NCBI GenBank assembly: GCA_029204225.1 | Contig: CM055106.1 | Coordinates: 40,442,368-40,506,367 of the forward strand | Length of the DNA: 64,000 nucleotides | Reading direction: 5' to 3' | Source: Diphasiastrum complanatum | Taxonomy: Eukaryota; Streptophyta; Lycopodiopsida; Lycopodiales; Lycopodiaceae | Shown here: piece after piece, positions 32,346 through 44,018 of the stretch | How the letters are laid out: every line of letters begins with the position of its first letter | How positions within the stretch are numbered: the first letter of the stretch is position 1 | Position numbers and translations under genes: made by a program | The notes under the pieces: model-generated | Database searches by the model: none | What the model was told of the DNA's origin: nothing | The model's input: only the letters and a program-made list of their open reading frames with translations

Positions 32346-33661
32346 GTGAATCTTACCTGTTGTTCCCTGACCACTGAAAATGGGGAAGGAAGAAATCTGA
32401 AGCAGATTGAAGGCAAACAACTATGTGAAATCTGTTCACAGACATGCTAAATCAAATTTGATAGTTGCTGCTGAAGCAAATTTGAATTACAATGGATTTT
32501 GGAAGCCTGGAGTCCTGTGAAGCATTATCATTTCTACTATTCTGAAGGAGGCTTCATTCCATTGCTGTTTGCTGCTGTGAGAAGGAGGATCTGAATTACA
32601 TCCCTGCTGCTATTTCAAAAGAGTGACCTGTGGGTGAATAAATCCCAGGCTGCCTAGGAAGAGAGTCGCTGCACCATCGCGACCTGATCTGTGCCATTGA
32701 GACGCTGTTTTGAAGGGCGACCATCTATGAAAGAAGAGACCACGCTATGCTGTTTCAGAAGAAGAGAGTGAAGGGTGGCTATCTGTAGGTCTGATCAGAA
32801 GTCATGTTGTCCCTGTGTTTGAGAGGGAGTGACTTGCACCAGTGCGAATTACTTCTGCGAGAGAGGGCCTACGTAGTCACCATCGCGATCTGTACCCTCA
32901 TGATCTGTGTTTGAAGTAAAAGAGAGAGAGAAAAGGAGAGGCCATGGGGAGAGGACCCATGCCTTTTTCTTGGTGAGTTGGGAGAGACGGGCCTGACAAA
33001 AATTTGGGTGCCCACAAGTGCAAACCTGAGATTTTATATGTAAGGAGACGCAAGAGACTGGTAATAGTGACTGAAGTGAAGATTCGCTGACCGTTGACTG
33101 CTGACTGTCTGAAAATCCTTAACCTTTGGATACATCCTGAGAAGTTAAGGCAGAGTCTGTCTGAGTCATTGAGGTAAGTTGTAATTTCAGACTGATATTA
33201 AAACTACCCTTAAAGAACTTCTAATGGCTGTGTCAATTGATTTATAATGACTCTATTTGGAAGTCTGTTTTTTTAGACTTTATGAAGTTTACAGTTTGAA
33301 GGGCTTTTGAGTATAACCGAACTACATTTATCATTTTTGAACAATGACAATTTGAAAATCTCATAACTTTATCCATTGAAAGCAATAATTGCAGTTTTCA
33401 GATTTTATAATTCTGTGAGGCCTTTATATGATTTTGCAAAAGGAAAATGAACTAAATCTTATAACAGCCATAACTTTTGCATTTTAAGTCGCATTTGAGT
33501 GAATTGTAAAGCAAAAGTGAGGAGAATTATGTGATGAATTTTTTTTTTTTTTAAGAAGAAACAGTTTTTGAATGACTGATTGGAAGTTATTAAGCTATCA
33601 GAAATTTAATAAAGAACAAGTCCTATGGTCAGATATATAATAAGTCTTTATTATACTTATA

Positions 33662-33775
33662 TCAGCTTGTTGGAACATACAAGCTGAATATTATCCCCAA
33701 AATTGTTGGAACACACAATTTGGGATATTACTGTGAAGATAAGATAGAGGGAACATTGTTGGAACATACAACGTT
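33662..33775 (+). repeat. Three hairpins with the same TGGAACAY loop and different stems
   Basis: Hairpin 1, 33662-33687: a perfect 9-base stem TCAGCTTGT/ACAAGCTGA around loop TGGAACAT. Hairpin 2, 33696-33724: a 10-base-pair stem with one bulged A (CCCAAAATTGT/ACAATTTGGG) around loop TGGAACAC. Hairpin 3, 33752-33775: an 8-position stem with one A-C mismatch (AACATTGT/ACAACGTT) around loop TGGAACAT. The inner stem bases TTGT/ACAA are common to all and the outer ones vary. Confidence 0.8.
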
Positions 33776-33856
33776 GATGCCATACTGATACTTGTACTTA
33801 TGTGGTTTTTAAAGAACAAAAGTTGCGTAAATATACCATGAACTAATATAGAGATA

Positions 33857-34111
33857 TTGGAAAATAAGGATGGTATGTCTGTTACTATAAATTGTTGGAA
33901 CTTTCATCAAATCCCTGAACATGATTGTAGAAGTATACTCAATTTTCTATCAGAATTATATTATCAAGAATCAATCATCCATATATATATTAACATTGAG
34001 TACACACTAGACGAAGAGTGCTGGGCTACTATAGATAGTGAGATTAGTGAAACTATTACTGAATTGTTACCAGAAGGTAGCTATTTTATTTTAGCCTCAT
34101 TACATTTATGA
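33857..34111 (+). CDS. Unrecognised 84-codon ORF upstream of the gypsy-type PBS
   Basis: An open frame with MENKDGMSVTINCWNFHQIP at its start and an acidic middle. It ends 20 bases before TATATAAAAC and about 175 bases before the PBS, so it would lie inside the putative LTR. I recognise no domain. The Thr-Ile-Thr-Glu and Glu-Tyr-Thr segments suggest beta strands only loosely. It could be chance. Confidence 0.25.
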   Translation: MENKDGMSVTINCWNFHQIPEHDCRSILNFLSELYYQESIIHIYINIEYTLDEECWATIDSEISETITELLPEGSYFILASLHL

Positions 34112-34285
34112 AGAGTTTGGAACTCTCTTCTATATAAAACACGGTGTATCCTAAAACGATTCAGGATTGACGGATAGAGAATCATCGATACTCGCGTTAA
34201 GTGAGATCTGATACTTGATCTCGCTGATTTACCCCTTTGAACATTTCTAGTTAGTTCAATCCCTTGCTAGAAAATAGTTTAACAT

Positions 34286-34303
34286 TGGTGCGTCTGCCGG
34301 GAG
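34286..34303 (+). other. Primer binding site matching tRNA-Gly(UCC)
   Basis: TGGTGCGTCTGCCGGGAG lies one base after the LTR end AACA. As I recall plant tRNA-Gly(UCC), its 3' end CTCCCGGCAGACGCA plus CCA is exactly complementary over these 18 bases, the usual PBS length. All other PBS sequences in this window are of the initiator tRNA-Met type. Confidence 0.75.
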
Positions 34304-34721
34304 CCAGGATTTGAGAAGGGATAAGATTTGTATTTGATGTCCATTTATCCTCTCCCATGAAAACTACAAATGATGGATTTTATTAAGATGAAAATTGTGC
34401 TACAAAATTTATAGGATTTTATTCTACCAAGAATGAAAATGAACTCCAAAACAAATTGGGTGTTAAGATTTCTTTTATAATTGTGCAATTCTCTCTTTTA
34501 ATTATTCTGAATGACTTGATATGGGTCTATTGAATGAATTCTATGATTTTGGGATCTATATTATCTTTTTGATATAATTGAAATATATAAGAGAGATTTT
34601 TACTTATCTTGCAAAAAAAAGAACCATGGATGATAGTTTCTTATATGAGTATTTTGGAAATATGGATGTGGAAGCTATACATGCACCATCCAATGAAGTA
34701 AATGTCATCTATCAACTCATT
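34304..34721 (+). other. Possible leader of the gypsy element, no gene recognised
   Basis: AT-rich DNA after the tRNA-Gly PBS with no gag block. It ends where the minus-strand copia G begins. Confidence 0.35.
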
Positions 34722-37700
34722 TCATGGGTATCTAGCATCATAAGTGATGATGTGATTGATTTGAGAGAAGAACAAATTGTTATTGTTCGTGTTCGTGTTC
34801 GTTTGACCATCATCTTCATGTCTTCGGTCCATAGCTTTTCTGTTCGCGACCACACAGCTCCCTTGTTTCTCTTCTGCCTTGAGCTCTAAAGCTATCATAG
34901 CTTTGTGGCCAGAAACAATTTGTTTCTTCAGCTCCCTCTCAAAGCATGGTAGCTTTATAACTCCCAGACTCTTTCTCTGCCTATCGGACAAACCTTTGTC
35001 TAGGGCCTTGGTGAAGATGTCCGCCACCATTTGCTTTGTGCCAATGAAGCTGGTCTTCAGTTCTCTTCTAGTGACCAGGTCCCTTATCAAGTGACACTTG
35101 ATTGCGATGTGTTTCATCCTTGAGTGAAACACGGAATCCTTCGTCAGATGAATTGCAGAAGTATTGTCCATCTGCAGAATCAGTGGCTCTTGCTTGTTTT
35201 CACCCAGTCCGTCGAGGAACTGTCTCAACCATGTGATTTCGTTGGCCATCTTCGCGACTGCAATGTATTCTGCTTCAGAGTATGATTGAGCTATAATAGT
35301 CTGCTTCTTGCTGACCTAGAGAATTGCTGCGTCTGTTGCAATGGTGCACCCTCCTGAGACACTTTTACAGTCTTCCTTGAGAGATGCCCAACTAGCATCA
35401 CTATAGGAGTGCATCTGAAAACCTGCATCATGAGAATAACACAGCCCATAATCCTTCGTTTGTTGAAGGTACTGTGAGATTCACTTTGCGATCTTCAAGT
35501 GTGCTAAGCTTGGATTCGTGCTGAATTGACTCATTTTGAACACGACATAAGTAATGTCTAGGCGTGTGTTGTCTGCTAGATACATCAAAGATCTGATCAA
35601 CCTCCTGTAAGGTGTGTGTTGCATCATCTCCTGCTCTTCTTCTGTCTTCGAGCAATCTTTGTTCGTCAGGACTGTCCTTGCAAGCATTGGGGTATTTTCC
35701 TCTTTACACTCTATCATTCCGAAATCATCTAGGATTTTTAGGGTATACCTTGACTGATGAAGGTATCGCTTTCCTTCGTCATAGCCGCAGTCAATCTGCA
35801 AGCCTAGATAACATCTGGCTTCTCTTAGATCCGTTATCTCAAAATGTTTTGAGATCTCATTCTCCTGCAATCAGGCCTTCGCTTCTGTATAGTATCAAGG
35901 TGTCATCCACATACACAACAACAATGATGATCTCCCCATTTGTGATTCTCACGTAAACATTGGAATCGGCTATCAATGGTTCAAATCCTAAGGATCTCAG
36001 GGCTTGATCTTTCTTCTTAAACCATTGTCATGCTGATTGCTTTATACCATAGATACTCCTGTGCATTCGGCATGCATAGGTAGGAAGTGATTCGGAGGTA
36101 TAACCTGGAGGTTGATCCATGTAGACCTCTTCATCTAATTCGCCATGTAGGAATGTTGTCTTCTGATCAACGATGTAAATCTTGAGGTCGTATACAGTTG
36201 CATATGCAAATAGTAGGTGTAAAGAAGCATGTTCCCAGTGTAGTCGATGCCATACTTCTGAAAAAGACCCTTTGCTACAAGTCTAGCCATTTGGTCCACA
36301 CTTGAGTTTGTAAACCCATTTGCATTGCACTATTTTTTGTTTCTTCGGCATTGGTTGCAGTGTCCATACCTCATTCTTCTTCATGGATTCAATTTCTTCA
36401 TTCATGGCTTGGATCCATTTGTCCTTCTCTAGACTATCGATGGCTTTCTCGAATGTTTGTGGTTCGCCACTGAATCCACAAAATTCTTCGGATGTAGAAG
36501 CCAAGTTGCCTGGCACAAATCTTGCTAACGCTCCTTGCTCTCTCGTTGATCTCCTAGGAGATTCTTCTGGTATTTCTTTTTTCATCTGATTCGTCACTCA
36601 GCTGATGTGGAGCTAGAATATCTTCGTCTGACTATTCGGATTCTGCTCCCTCTGTCATGGTTGGCAAGTGATAATACTGCTTTCCTAGAACTTCATAGCT
36701 AGCAGAATCATTGTTGACCATTGTTCTGGTGTCATCAAATTTGACGTCTTTGACAGTCTTCACTAGATTTGTTTTTGGCATGTAAATCATGTAGTATGAT
36801 GAATGGTTGTCATATTGGATGAGGTATCCTAATTTGACCTTCTGATCGAGCTTCTTTTGAAGCTTATTAGGAATATGTGCATAAGCTGCATAGCCAAAAG
36901 TTTGAACATGTGTCAGATTGGCTTTTCTATCCCACCATAGTTCATGTGGTGTCGTGTGAGACACTTGATTTGCCTATCCTGTTCTAGATGTAGGTAGCTG
37001 TAGCTATTGCTTCAGCCCATAGCACTCTTGGTGTCTTCAAATAGGCCATCATGCACCTTGTGGCTTTCATGAGAGTCTTGTTTTTTTTTTTTGCAACACC
37101 ATCGTGCTACGATATATAGGATGTTGTGAAGGATTTTTCGATCATTGCAAAAATTCGTGAATCGATTTGAGATGTACTCTCCACCATGATCTGTTCTGAT
37201 CTGCTTCACCTTGTTTCCTGTGTATCTTTCTACCCAGTTCACATATTCTGTGAACTTGTCGAATGCCTCTGATTTTTTGTGAATGAAGTAGACTCGGGCA
37301 AACTTATTGTAGTCGTCAATGAAGGTTATATAGTACTTCGAGCCTACTACTGAGATCACATCAAAGGCTCCACAGATGTTTGAGTGTACCAACACCAGAG
37401 TCTTTGTTGTTCTGTAGGATTCTATGGTAAATGACGTTCAAGACATCTTCCCTCTCATGCATGCGTCACAGGTGGTCGAACTAGTTGCATTCAAGATGCT
37501 TACTCTTGTGATACCTCCATGTTGGCTTGTTTGATACAATGCCATTGAGGTCATGTGGCATACTCGCCTGTGCCATAGAACATCTCCAGAATCATGGGCT
37601 TGATGTGCTTGATCTGTTGGTAGGCATACCCTCAAATGATATAGGTTGCCTTTGCGTCTTCCTTGTGCGATCAACGTATTGGTGCTGGATTCAACGACAT

Positions 37701-39090
37701 TACATGTTTCATCTGAAAATGTCACCTGCATCCCAGCATCTGCTATCTTTGCTACTGATAGAAATTCTTGTTGCAGTGTGGGTACGAAGAGAACATCTTC
37801 AAGTCGTCGGTCTCTACCATTTGTATTGAGCCAGGACAAACCATTCACTCGGTGTTCTGATCCATCTCCAAGTACTATGAATTTTGATGGATCAGTACTT
37901 CGAAAATCAGACATTATTCATCTTGATGTAACAAAGTGTGAAGTAGCTCCTGAATCAAGTAGCTCTTGTGTGTCAAACGTGGAGGCTGCACACATGTCTG
38001 TACAAAGATAGATCATCAAATTTTTATTGTTCAACCTATATTCACCCATCTTTGAGCTTTCTGGCTCTTCGACGTAGGAAGAACTATTATTGTTCTCCCG
38101 TTTTCCTTGAGGCTGCATGACCTTTCTTGTGGCAATGGATATACTCAATCTTTGGATTGAGCTAGTATGAATCGACAATATATCCTTCGCGTCTGCATCT
38201 CACGCATGTTTTCTTGTCGCCATTCTGCTATTTAGGCTTTTCTTTGTTCTTCCAACCGCCTTTGTTGGCTCCCTATGATTGTTGAAAATTATTTTCTCGA
38301 CCCTAAGGCAAGCTCATAAACCCTATCTATCAGGTGGACGTAACGCTTGCCTTCATTTGGTCATATGACCTACTCACTTCAAAGTCGTAAGTTGCGATTC
38401 CCTCAAGGTTCACAGGATTTTGTCTCGATTCTGCTTTTGGTCTGATTCCCTTTTAGGCTTGAATTGCTTCTTTGGCTTCTCCTTGTTGTCGTAGGGAGCT
38501 AAATCAGCACGGGCTTTGACTTCTTCTCAAATCTCGATCACTGCCTTTTTGAGTGTCATTGCTGGATCCTTCGCTAGCAATGTTCAGGTTGTCTAGAAAG
38601 ATCTTGGTAAAGCTCTTAACAGGTAGGTGAGTTGCTTCTTTGCTAATACTGCATTCTCTGTTTCGGCATTGTGTAATGAAAGGAACAGATCCTTCATTTT
38701 TTTGATAAAAGTGGTAAGGGCTCTGCCATCCCATCGTAAATTTGTCAACTGATCTTCAAGAAGCATGATCTGACTGCGTGATTTCGTTTGAAATCTAGTA
38801 AGCAATGTATTCAACATCTCTCTTGCATTAGAGAGTGTCGCGAGGTCAAGCTTCATGCTATCTTTGATGGATGATGACAACACGACTACTGCCTTATCAT
38901 TCTTCTCTCTCCATTATTGTAGCTCTTTGCTAGTAGTTGTAGGCATCCCTTCGGTGTTGTCTACCCAAGGCCATAGCCCTTCTCCCTTCAATATGAGAGA
39001 GGTTTTTATCTTCCATGCTAGGAAGTTCGACCCAGCTGAGTCAAGGATTGTGCAAATCTTCGACTATATATTGTTGATCGATGCCATTGC
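34722..39090 (-). pseudogene. Copia G gag-pol, minus strand, frameshifted
   Basis: Read from 39090 down. Gag begins MASINNI, with a FLAWKIKTSLILKGEGLWPW block (about 39040-38970) and then KDSMKLDLATLSNAREMLNT (38860). The protease remnant LLDSGATSHFVTS is near 37925-37960. A DVLWHRRVCHMTSM block at about 37570 starts integrase, continuing with HSNICGAFDVI, TFIDDYNKFARVYF and IRTDHGGEYIS. The second half is broken around a poly-T near 37080. RT has CKWVYKLKCGPNG at 36283-36340, YVDDTLI near 35920 and ARCYLGLQIDCGYDEGKRYL at 35830. RNase H ends with LQMDNTSAIHLTKDSVFHSR and VADIFTKALDKGLSDRQRKS near 34970. It has many stops and shifts, and is a lineage distinct from A, B, C and E. Confidence 0.85.
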
Positions 39091-39215
39091 TGTAGATTGT
39101 GTTCTTCAGATGTTCTTTCTAGTTTCTTGTTCTGAATGCTTGTCTCCTGGATCTGATAGCTCTTTAGCTATATCAAGTCTTGGATATGAGCCTATCATGA
39201 TTGTTGGGAGAGATC

Positions 39216-39229
39216 TTCGCTCTGATAAA
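39216..39229 (-). other. Possible decayed PBS of copia G
   Basis: The reverse complement reads CTTTATCAGAGC, one or two changes from the copia tRNA-Met PBS, at about 130 bases before the G gag start. No clean LTR boundary is visible next to it. Confidence 0.35.
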
Positions 39230-39261
39230 GGTGTAGTGGGTATCCAGACACGAATTGTTTC

Positions 39262-39443
39262 GTCCTATTAGATTCTCATAGTTTGAATTACTACGGCTTG
39301 TAGTACATGTGTGGGCTCGGATTTCAATGTTGATCAATGCTTTTGATTGTCTAGTTTTTTGATAGATTGTTAAGCAAGCATCCAATCACTCTTGTGGATC
39401 TTTTGTAGATCCATTTATGGTCCTAAAGTATAGTAATTTCACA
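39262..39443 (+). repeat. TGTG-family LTR 3' part
   Basis: Aligns with the last quarter of the B LTR: ACTACGGCTTGTAGTACATG, TTGATCAATGCTTTTGATTG, GATAGATTGTTAAGCAAGC, then GATCCATTTATGGTCCTAA and the TTTCACA end. The 5' part is missing. CCTAG follows and not a PBS. Confidence 0.7.
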
Positions 39444-39469
39444 CCTAGAACCAAGAAAAGGAAAAATTG

Positions 39470-40330
39470 GTCCAGAAACTAAGAGAACCATGACTAGAAT
39501 GCACAAATTTAGGAAGGATATAGACCTAAATCTGAAGAGAGAGAGTATTGACTTAGGTCAAGCCCTAGAGAATCTAAAGTTGGAAATAGGGCTTTGGCAA
39601 CTAGTACAGTTGTTAGCCACTATTAAACGTATGGTCAAATGATTGATGAGACCTCCACAACCAAAACACTAGAACCACCTACAATAGGAAAAGTAAATGT
39701 GAACTTGTTAGATCACTACTACCCTAAGGTAGAAGTACTGATAGATGGCCTAGTCATTTCAGGGGCCATAGTTGATGTATGGTCAGCAGTTAACATTATA
39801 AGTCTAGAACTTTTAGATCGACTTGGCTTCACTCTATAACCCGCTACCTTGATATCCCTAAAGCTAGCCAACAACTCTGTGATCAAACCAGAGGGCGAGC
39901 TTGAGAATGTACCCATTACCGTGGCTAACAAGACCATTCAGGTGTACTTTTATGTCATGAGGATGTACTTATGTAGAAAGTGCTAGCATATTTTTCCCTA
40001 GGACTACTCAAGATTTGAAGGGGATTCCACCTGACCTAGTGACACATACGATACTACTGAAGGAGGGAGCCAAACATACGACAAAAACAACGCCGGCTAC
40101 CCTATCACTTAAAGAAAGGAGTGTACACTAAACTAGAGTGACTTTGAAATACTGGACTGATATTTATAGTAAAGAACATCGAGTGGTGTTTCCCAGGAGT
40201 ACCTTGCACCAAAAAGAACTCCACATGCATTTGCGTATGTCTGGATTATAAGATGTTGAACAAACAGGCTAAGAAGGACTACTTATTGAAATTCCAAAAA
40301 TCTACATTTTTTGTTATGTGACTTGGCAAC
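39470..40330 (+). pseudogene. Gypsy retrotransposon remnant: protease and start of RT
   Basis: An open stretch at 39639-39839 reads YPKVEVLIDGLVISGAIVDV, then WSAVNIISLELLDRLGF. This is the retropepsin-like region typical of plant gypsy Pol, where the active site is usually D-x-G-S-A-V-N. Here it is V-D-V-W-S-A-V-N, so the Gly is replaced. After a stop comes ISLKLANNSVIKPEGELEN with VPITV and IQVYFYVM. Further on, in another frame, CICVCLDYKMLNKQAKKDYL at about 40230-40290 corresponds to the first RT block. Everything after about 40330 is unrecognised. It may be the body of the element whose LTR/PBS ends at 34303. Confidence 0.7.
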
Positions 40331-43300
40331 AATCTACATACTTGAAATCAACATGTAGTTTGGTGATCATTCTATTAAGTCACTTGAAACTTTTTTATAT
40401 CATCGTTCACCAAATCCTATCATGAGTTTATACAATAAGTGAGCTAGAAAGAGATTTGGATCTAAGTTCATAATACCCGATTCTAGGACTCTTAAGTAAT
40501 AGTTGGCAAAACAAACACAAAGGAAAAAAAAATCTTCTTCTCAATATTCTCAATAATGTCAATTTTGTCTTTGAATGAAAAAAAGTGCAATTCAACCATG
40601 ACATTCCAAAACAAAAAACCAAACATAAGTTGTGAGCACAAGCAAAGGTGGAAAATAGTGAGTGTGTCTAAAAGCAAAAGGCTGATCTTGGTTTCAAGTA
40701 CATCAGTTTGAAAAAACTTTCAATGACAAGTTCATGCTTAAATATGATATCAAAGTGATATTATTTTTGAGCACAATAGGGCTTTTATAAGTTGGAAGGG
40801 CTAAGGAGTGTTCTTGAAAGCAATATCGCATTGAAAAACTCAAAACGTTGGGTGGAAAAGAGCCCCATTGCATTCTATTTATAAAATAAATTCATGTGTG
40901 AAGAGACAATGATGCAACACATGGTAAAATTCAGTCCATGTATCATATATACAAATAATGATGAGGACATGATACCTTTGCACATGCCTTGAAACATGTG
41001 TCAATTTTTCCTTGGTGCATATGGTGTAAGAGAATATTCTTAAACACATGTCAAATTATGTCACATGGCATTTCACACATGTGAACTAGCATGTCATCAT
41101 CATTGCACATATGGAGGACACATGGACCAATGGAATGGCAACACTTGTCACCTTGGCGCCTCTTCAGACATGAGAATTTTTTTTCTTAAAGCCAATTGAT
41201 CTTGGGCTCATTCTTCTTTGTAATTTTTTTTTGTTTTCACTCATGATATCACTTTCAAGTGCAAACACAACTTCCAAATGTCTAACAAAATCACCTAGTG
41301 CTTAGACTCAATACTAGGTAGGTATCGCTTTCAAGCAAAACAAAATTTAATTAATTTTTTTTCAAACCGGTATCACATTTATGATTTCAATTTAAAGTGC
41401 GCTTAATGTCCATCATTTTTTTTGGGTGCTTTCACACTCTAAAGTGATACTTGTCAATTTTTCTTGTTTCTTTACAATTTTTTTAAACTTCTAGTACGAT
41501 GGCTCATATCAAGTCTACTACCTAATAGAAACTAGTGCGCAGCCCTCAACTACTCATGTTCCTCCTTATATCGTTGACATGGCAAGAGGTAGATGTGAGA
41601 TTAAGAAATAACAAAGATCCACAAAGTTGTTAATCCATTGATCTCTCTTTAGTAGCTCTATTAGAAATGTCACTTTATTGGAGTTCTAGTTCTCTCTAAA
41701 ATTGACTAGCAAGTATCATAAAATGGAAAAACCTAACAAGTGAGAGATAAATGGATCAAAGCTCCTCTTGAGAAGTCAAGACCAAAACCTTTTAAAACCC
41801 TTTATTCATAAATCAACAAGGAAAAACATAGCTGAAAAGTAGGAAGTACTAGAAAGCACCGTAAAGCAAATCATATTTCAAGACATCTAGCTGGTACCTA
41901 TTACCATCCCACCACACAAAACCACACAAGTTAGCACAGTGAGGAAAATAGGTGTCAATGTTGATGTCAGTTATCCATGCACAAAATACGTTTAACTCAA
42001 CTAATCAGCTTGCAATGTAAATAACATTTTGTAGTCCAATCTTCCCTTACTAAGAATTGCATATAGCGATAGGCCAAACCATGTCGTTACCATATCAGGA
42101 CGAGTGTCGTACTGATCAGTTTGATGGTTTTGGTCTCTATCTTTAATTTATGAAAATGAAGTGTAATGCTTATGAAACATGAGCTGCATAATATAAAGCC
42201 AACTACAAACGTATAAGTAGCTTGGACCGGTACATGAAGTTCGAGGCAAATCCATGCCATACCAAATTTCGTACTTGTAAACAAGTAATGTACGGTTCTT
42301 GTGACTTCTTGAGCAAATCCATGTTATGCAAGAGTCCTCAAGCAGTCTTATCGTTATTTAACATTATGAACCATAATTGTGACTAAAACTGCAATCAAGC
42401 ACAATACTCGTATTTATAAACAATAGCATTCATAATCGTTTATTTATGGAATAAATGAGGGTAATCGGTTATGTTTTTAGGAAAAAAATCAAAGTGATTC
42501 TACGTGCTGCAGTAATAAATGCTAGAGAAAGAGGTATATGATAAACAGACTTAAGCATCATCCCGCAAGTATTATGATTAACAAGCTCTTATGTTGTCAA
42601 CGTATTTTCTTGGAAAAGAAATCCACCGAAATATGCGAGAAATACCCACCTGAATGGTAGACGCTAATGACTCTTGTGAACTAGCCATTTTTGCTTTTGA
42701 ATGCCTTTGAGAAACGTCTAAATCTGTGTCCAAGTTTATACATAGCATTACAATAATGCTCTTGTAACAATTCATTGAGACAAGTTTTCAATGGAATATG
42801 ACTCTTCATAATATACATCTAAAATATTATCACCTTGTCTATTTTGAAGATTATTGCTCATAGTCTCTCAATGTCTTTGACCTATTCATTTAATAGTAGG
42901 GACAAATAATCTTGAATTCTTATCTTGTGAACCGTATTGAATATCGTACATCTTTGTATGCAAATGGTCGCTCATTGGACTTCTTGGCATGTGCATGTAG
43001 TGTCTACCCAAGTGGATATGTGTAATCACCATTGGCTTCATCAAATTGATGTAAAAACATTATTGTATTTGTTCAAAGCTAATGCGTGTTGGTAAGTGAT
43101 TTTTGCAGTATCCTAACAAAAGGAGGTAATCGATACCTAAATTTTATACATACAACATTAAACTTTTACGATGCTTTTTTACTCCTACAGTAATTTTCCA
43201 AATTTGACCAACAAAGAGGCAAATTCATATACACATAGTTGAAGCTCTACAAGTTTTGGCAATTACATCATCATGTATTCAATAGGATTTATAGGTTTTC

Positions 43301-43477
43301 AGCAATAATTCTTGAAAGGACTATAGATTAATGTTAGGAGGACTCACATTTTTTTTAATAATATTATATATACATAACTTATTTCAAGACGTGTGATTCT
43401 AGCCATAGAAAAAAGATGGGTTAAGGCTTACAAAATTGTAATCGATAGTTACTAGATGCTAGATTTTGTTCGTACAT

Positions 43478-43542
43478 AAGGTACGTCACCTTCACGACTA
43501 TCAACTTATAAAGTACGTTGCCTTCACGACTATCAACTTATA
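43478..43542 (+). repeat. Tandem duplication, period 32 bp
   Basis: GTACGTCACCTTCACGACTA followed by TCAACTTAT is repeated as GTACGTTGCCTTCACGACTA followed by TCAACTTAT, with one or two differences. Confidence 0.9.
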
Positions 43543-43999
43543 GATAACAAAGAGGGGGACCACTATGGAAAATAACTAGATATTTATTTTGAGGGAATGA
43601 AACTAGTCTTTATTTTTAATTGTACATTTTCACATTGTAGAAACTAAAAAATGGATTTGATGCATACATCCTAGAGACTCTGAAACATTTTTTATAGCTA
43701 AAATAACAATGAAACTTTTATTGAAGAATGAGAAACATTTGAAAATAGTATATCTTTTGCTATTTGGAGTAAAATACTCCTTAGAAAGTTTCTAATGCAC
43801 TTGCAATACAATGGTCCACATATAACTATTCCATAAATTATGATGCGTCTAGTGGGAATAATCCTCTTAAAAAGCTTGTATGCTAAGTAATTGGTAAGAC
43901 ATTAGTTATCCAACAAGGATGTGATCGAACTATTCATGTAAGAATATTATCCTTCAGTTTGATATGTAGGACCTTATGCAAGAATTTACTCTTCAATCA

Positions 44000-44018
44000 C
44001 ACACACACACACACACAC
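44000..44018 (+). repeat. (AC)n microsatellite
   Basis: Nine to ten AC units in gene-free DNA. Confidence 0.9.

Larger units (their letters stand above)
31197..34284 (+). repeat. Putative long gypsy-type LTR (left end tentative)
   Basis: The right end is supported: TAGTTTAACA, one base, then an 18-base PBS. Upstream of it are TATATAAAAC at 34130 and a short unrecognised frame at 33857-34111. The left end (TGTTAGCC at 31197) is only the nearest TG in a plausible position after the C LTR, and the true LTR may be much shorter. Inside are a degenerate duplication (32040-32345), long poly-A/T stretches and the three hairpins at 33662-33775. Copy comparison is impossible within this window. Confidence 0.35.

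Noticed and set aside
31197-34284. Endogenous pararetrovirus as an explanation of this region
   Set aside because: No movement protein, coat protein or RT codons are visible, and the PBS is not the tRNA-Met type used by those viruses; an LTR is the simpler reading.
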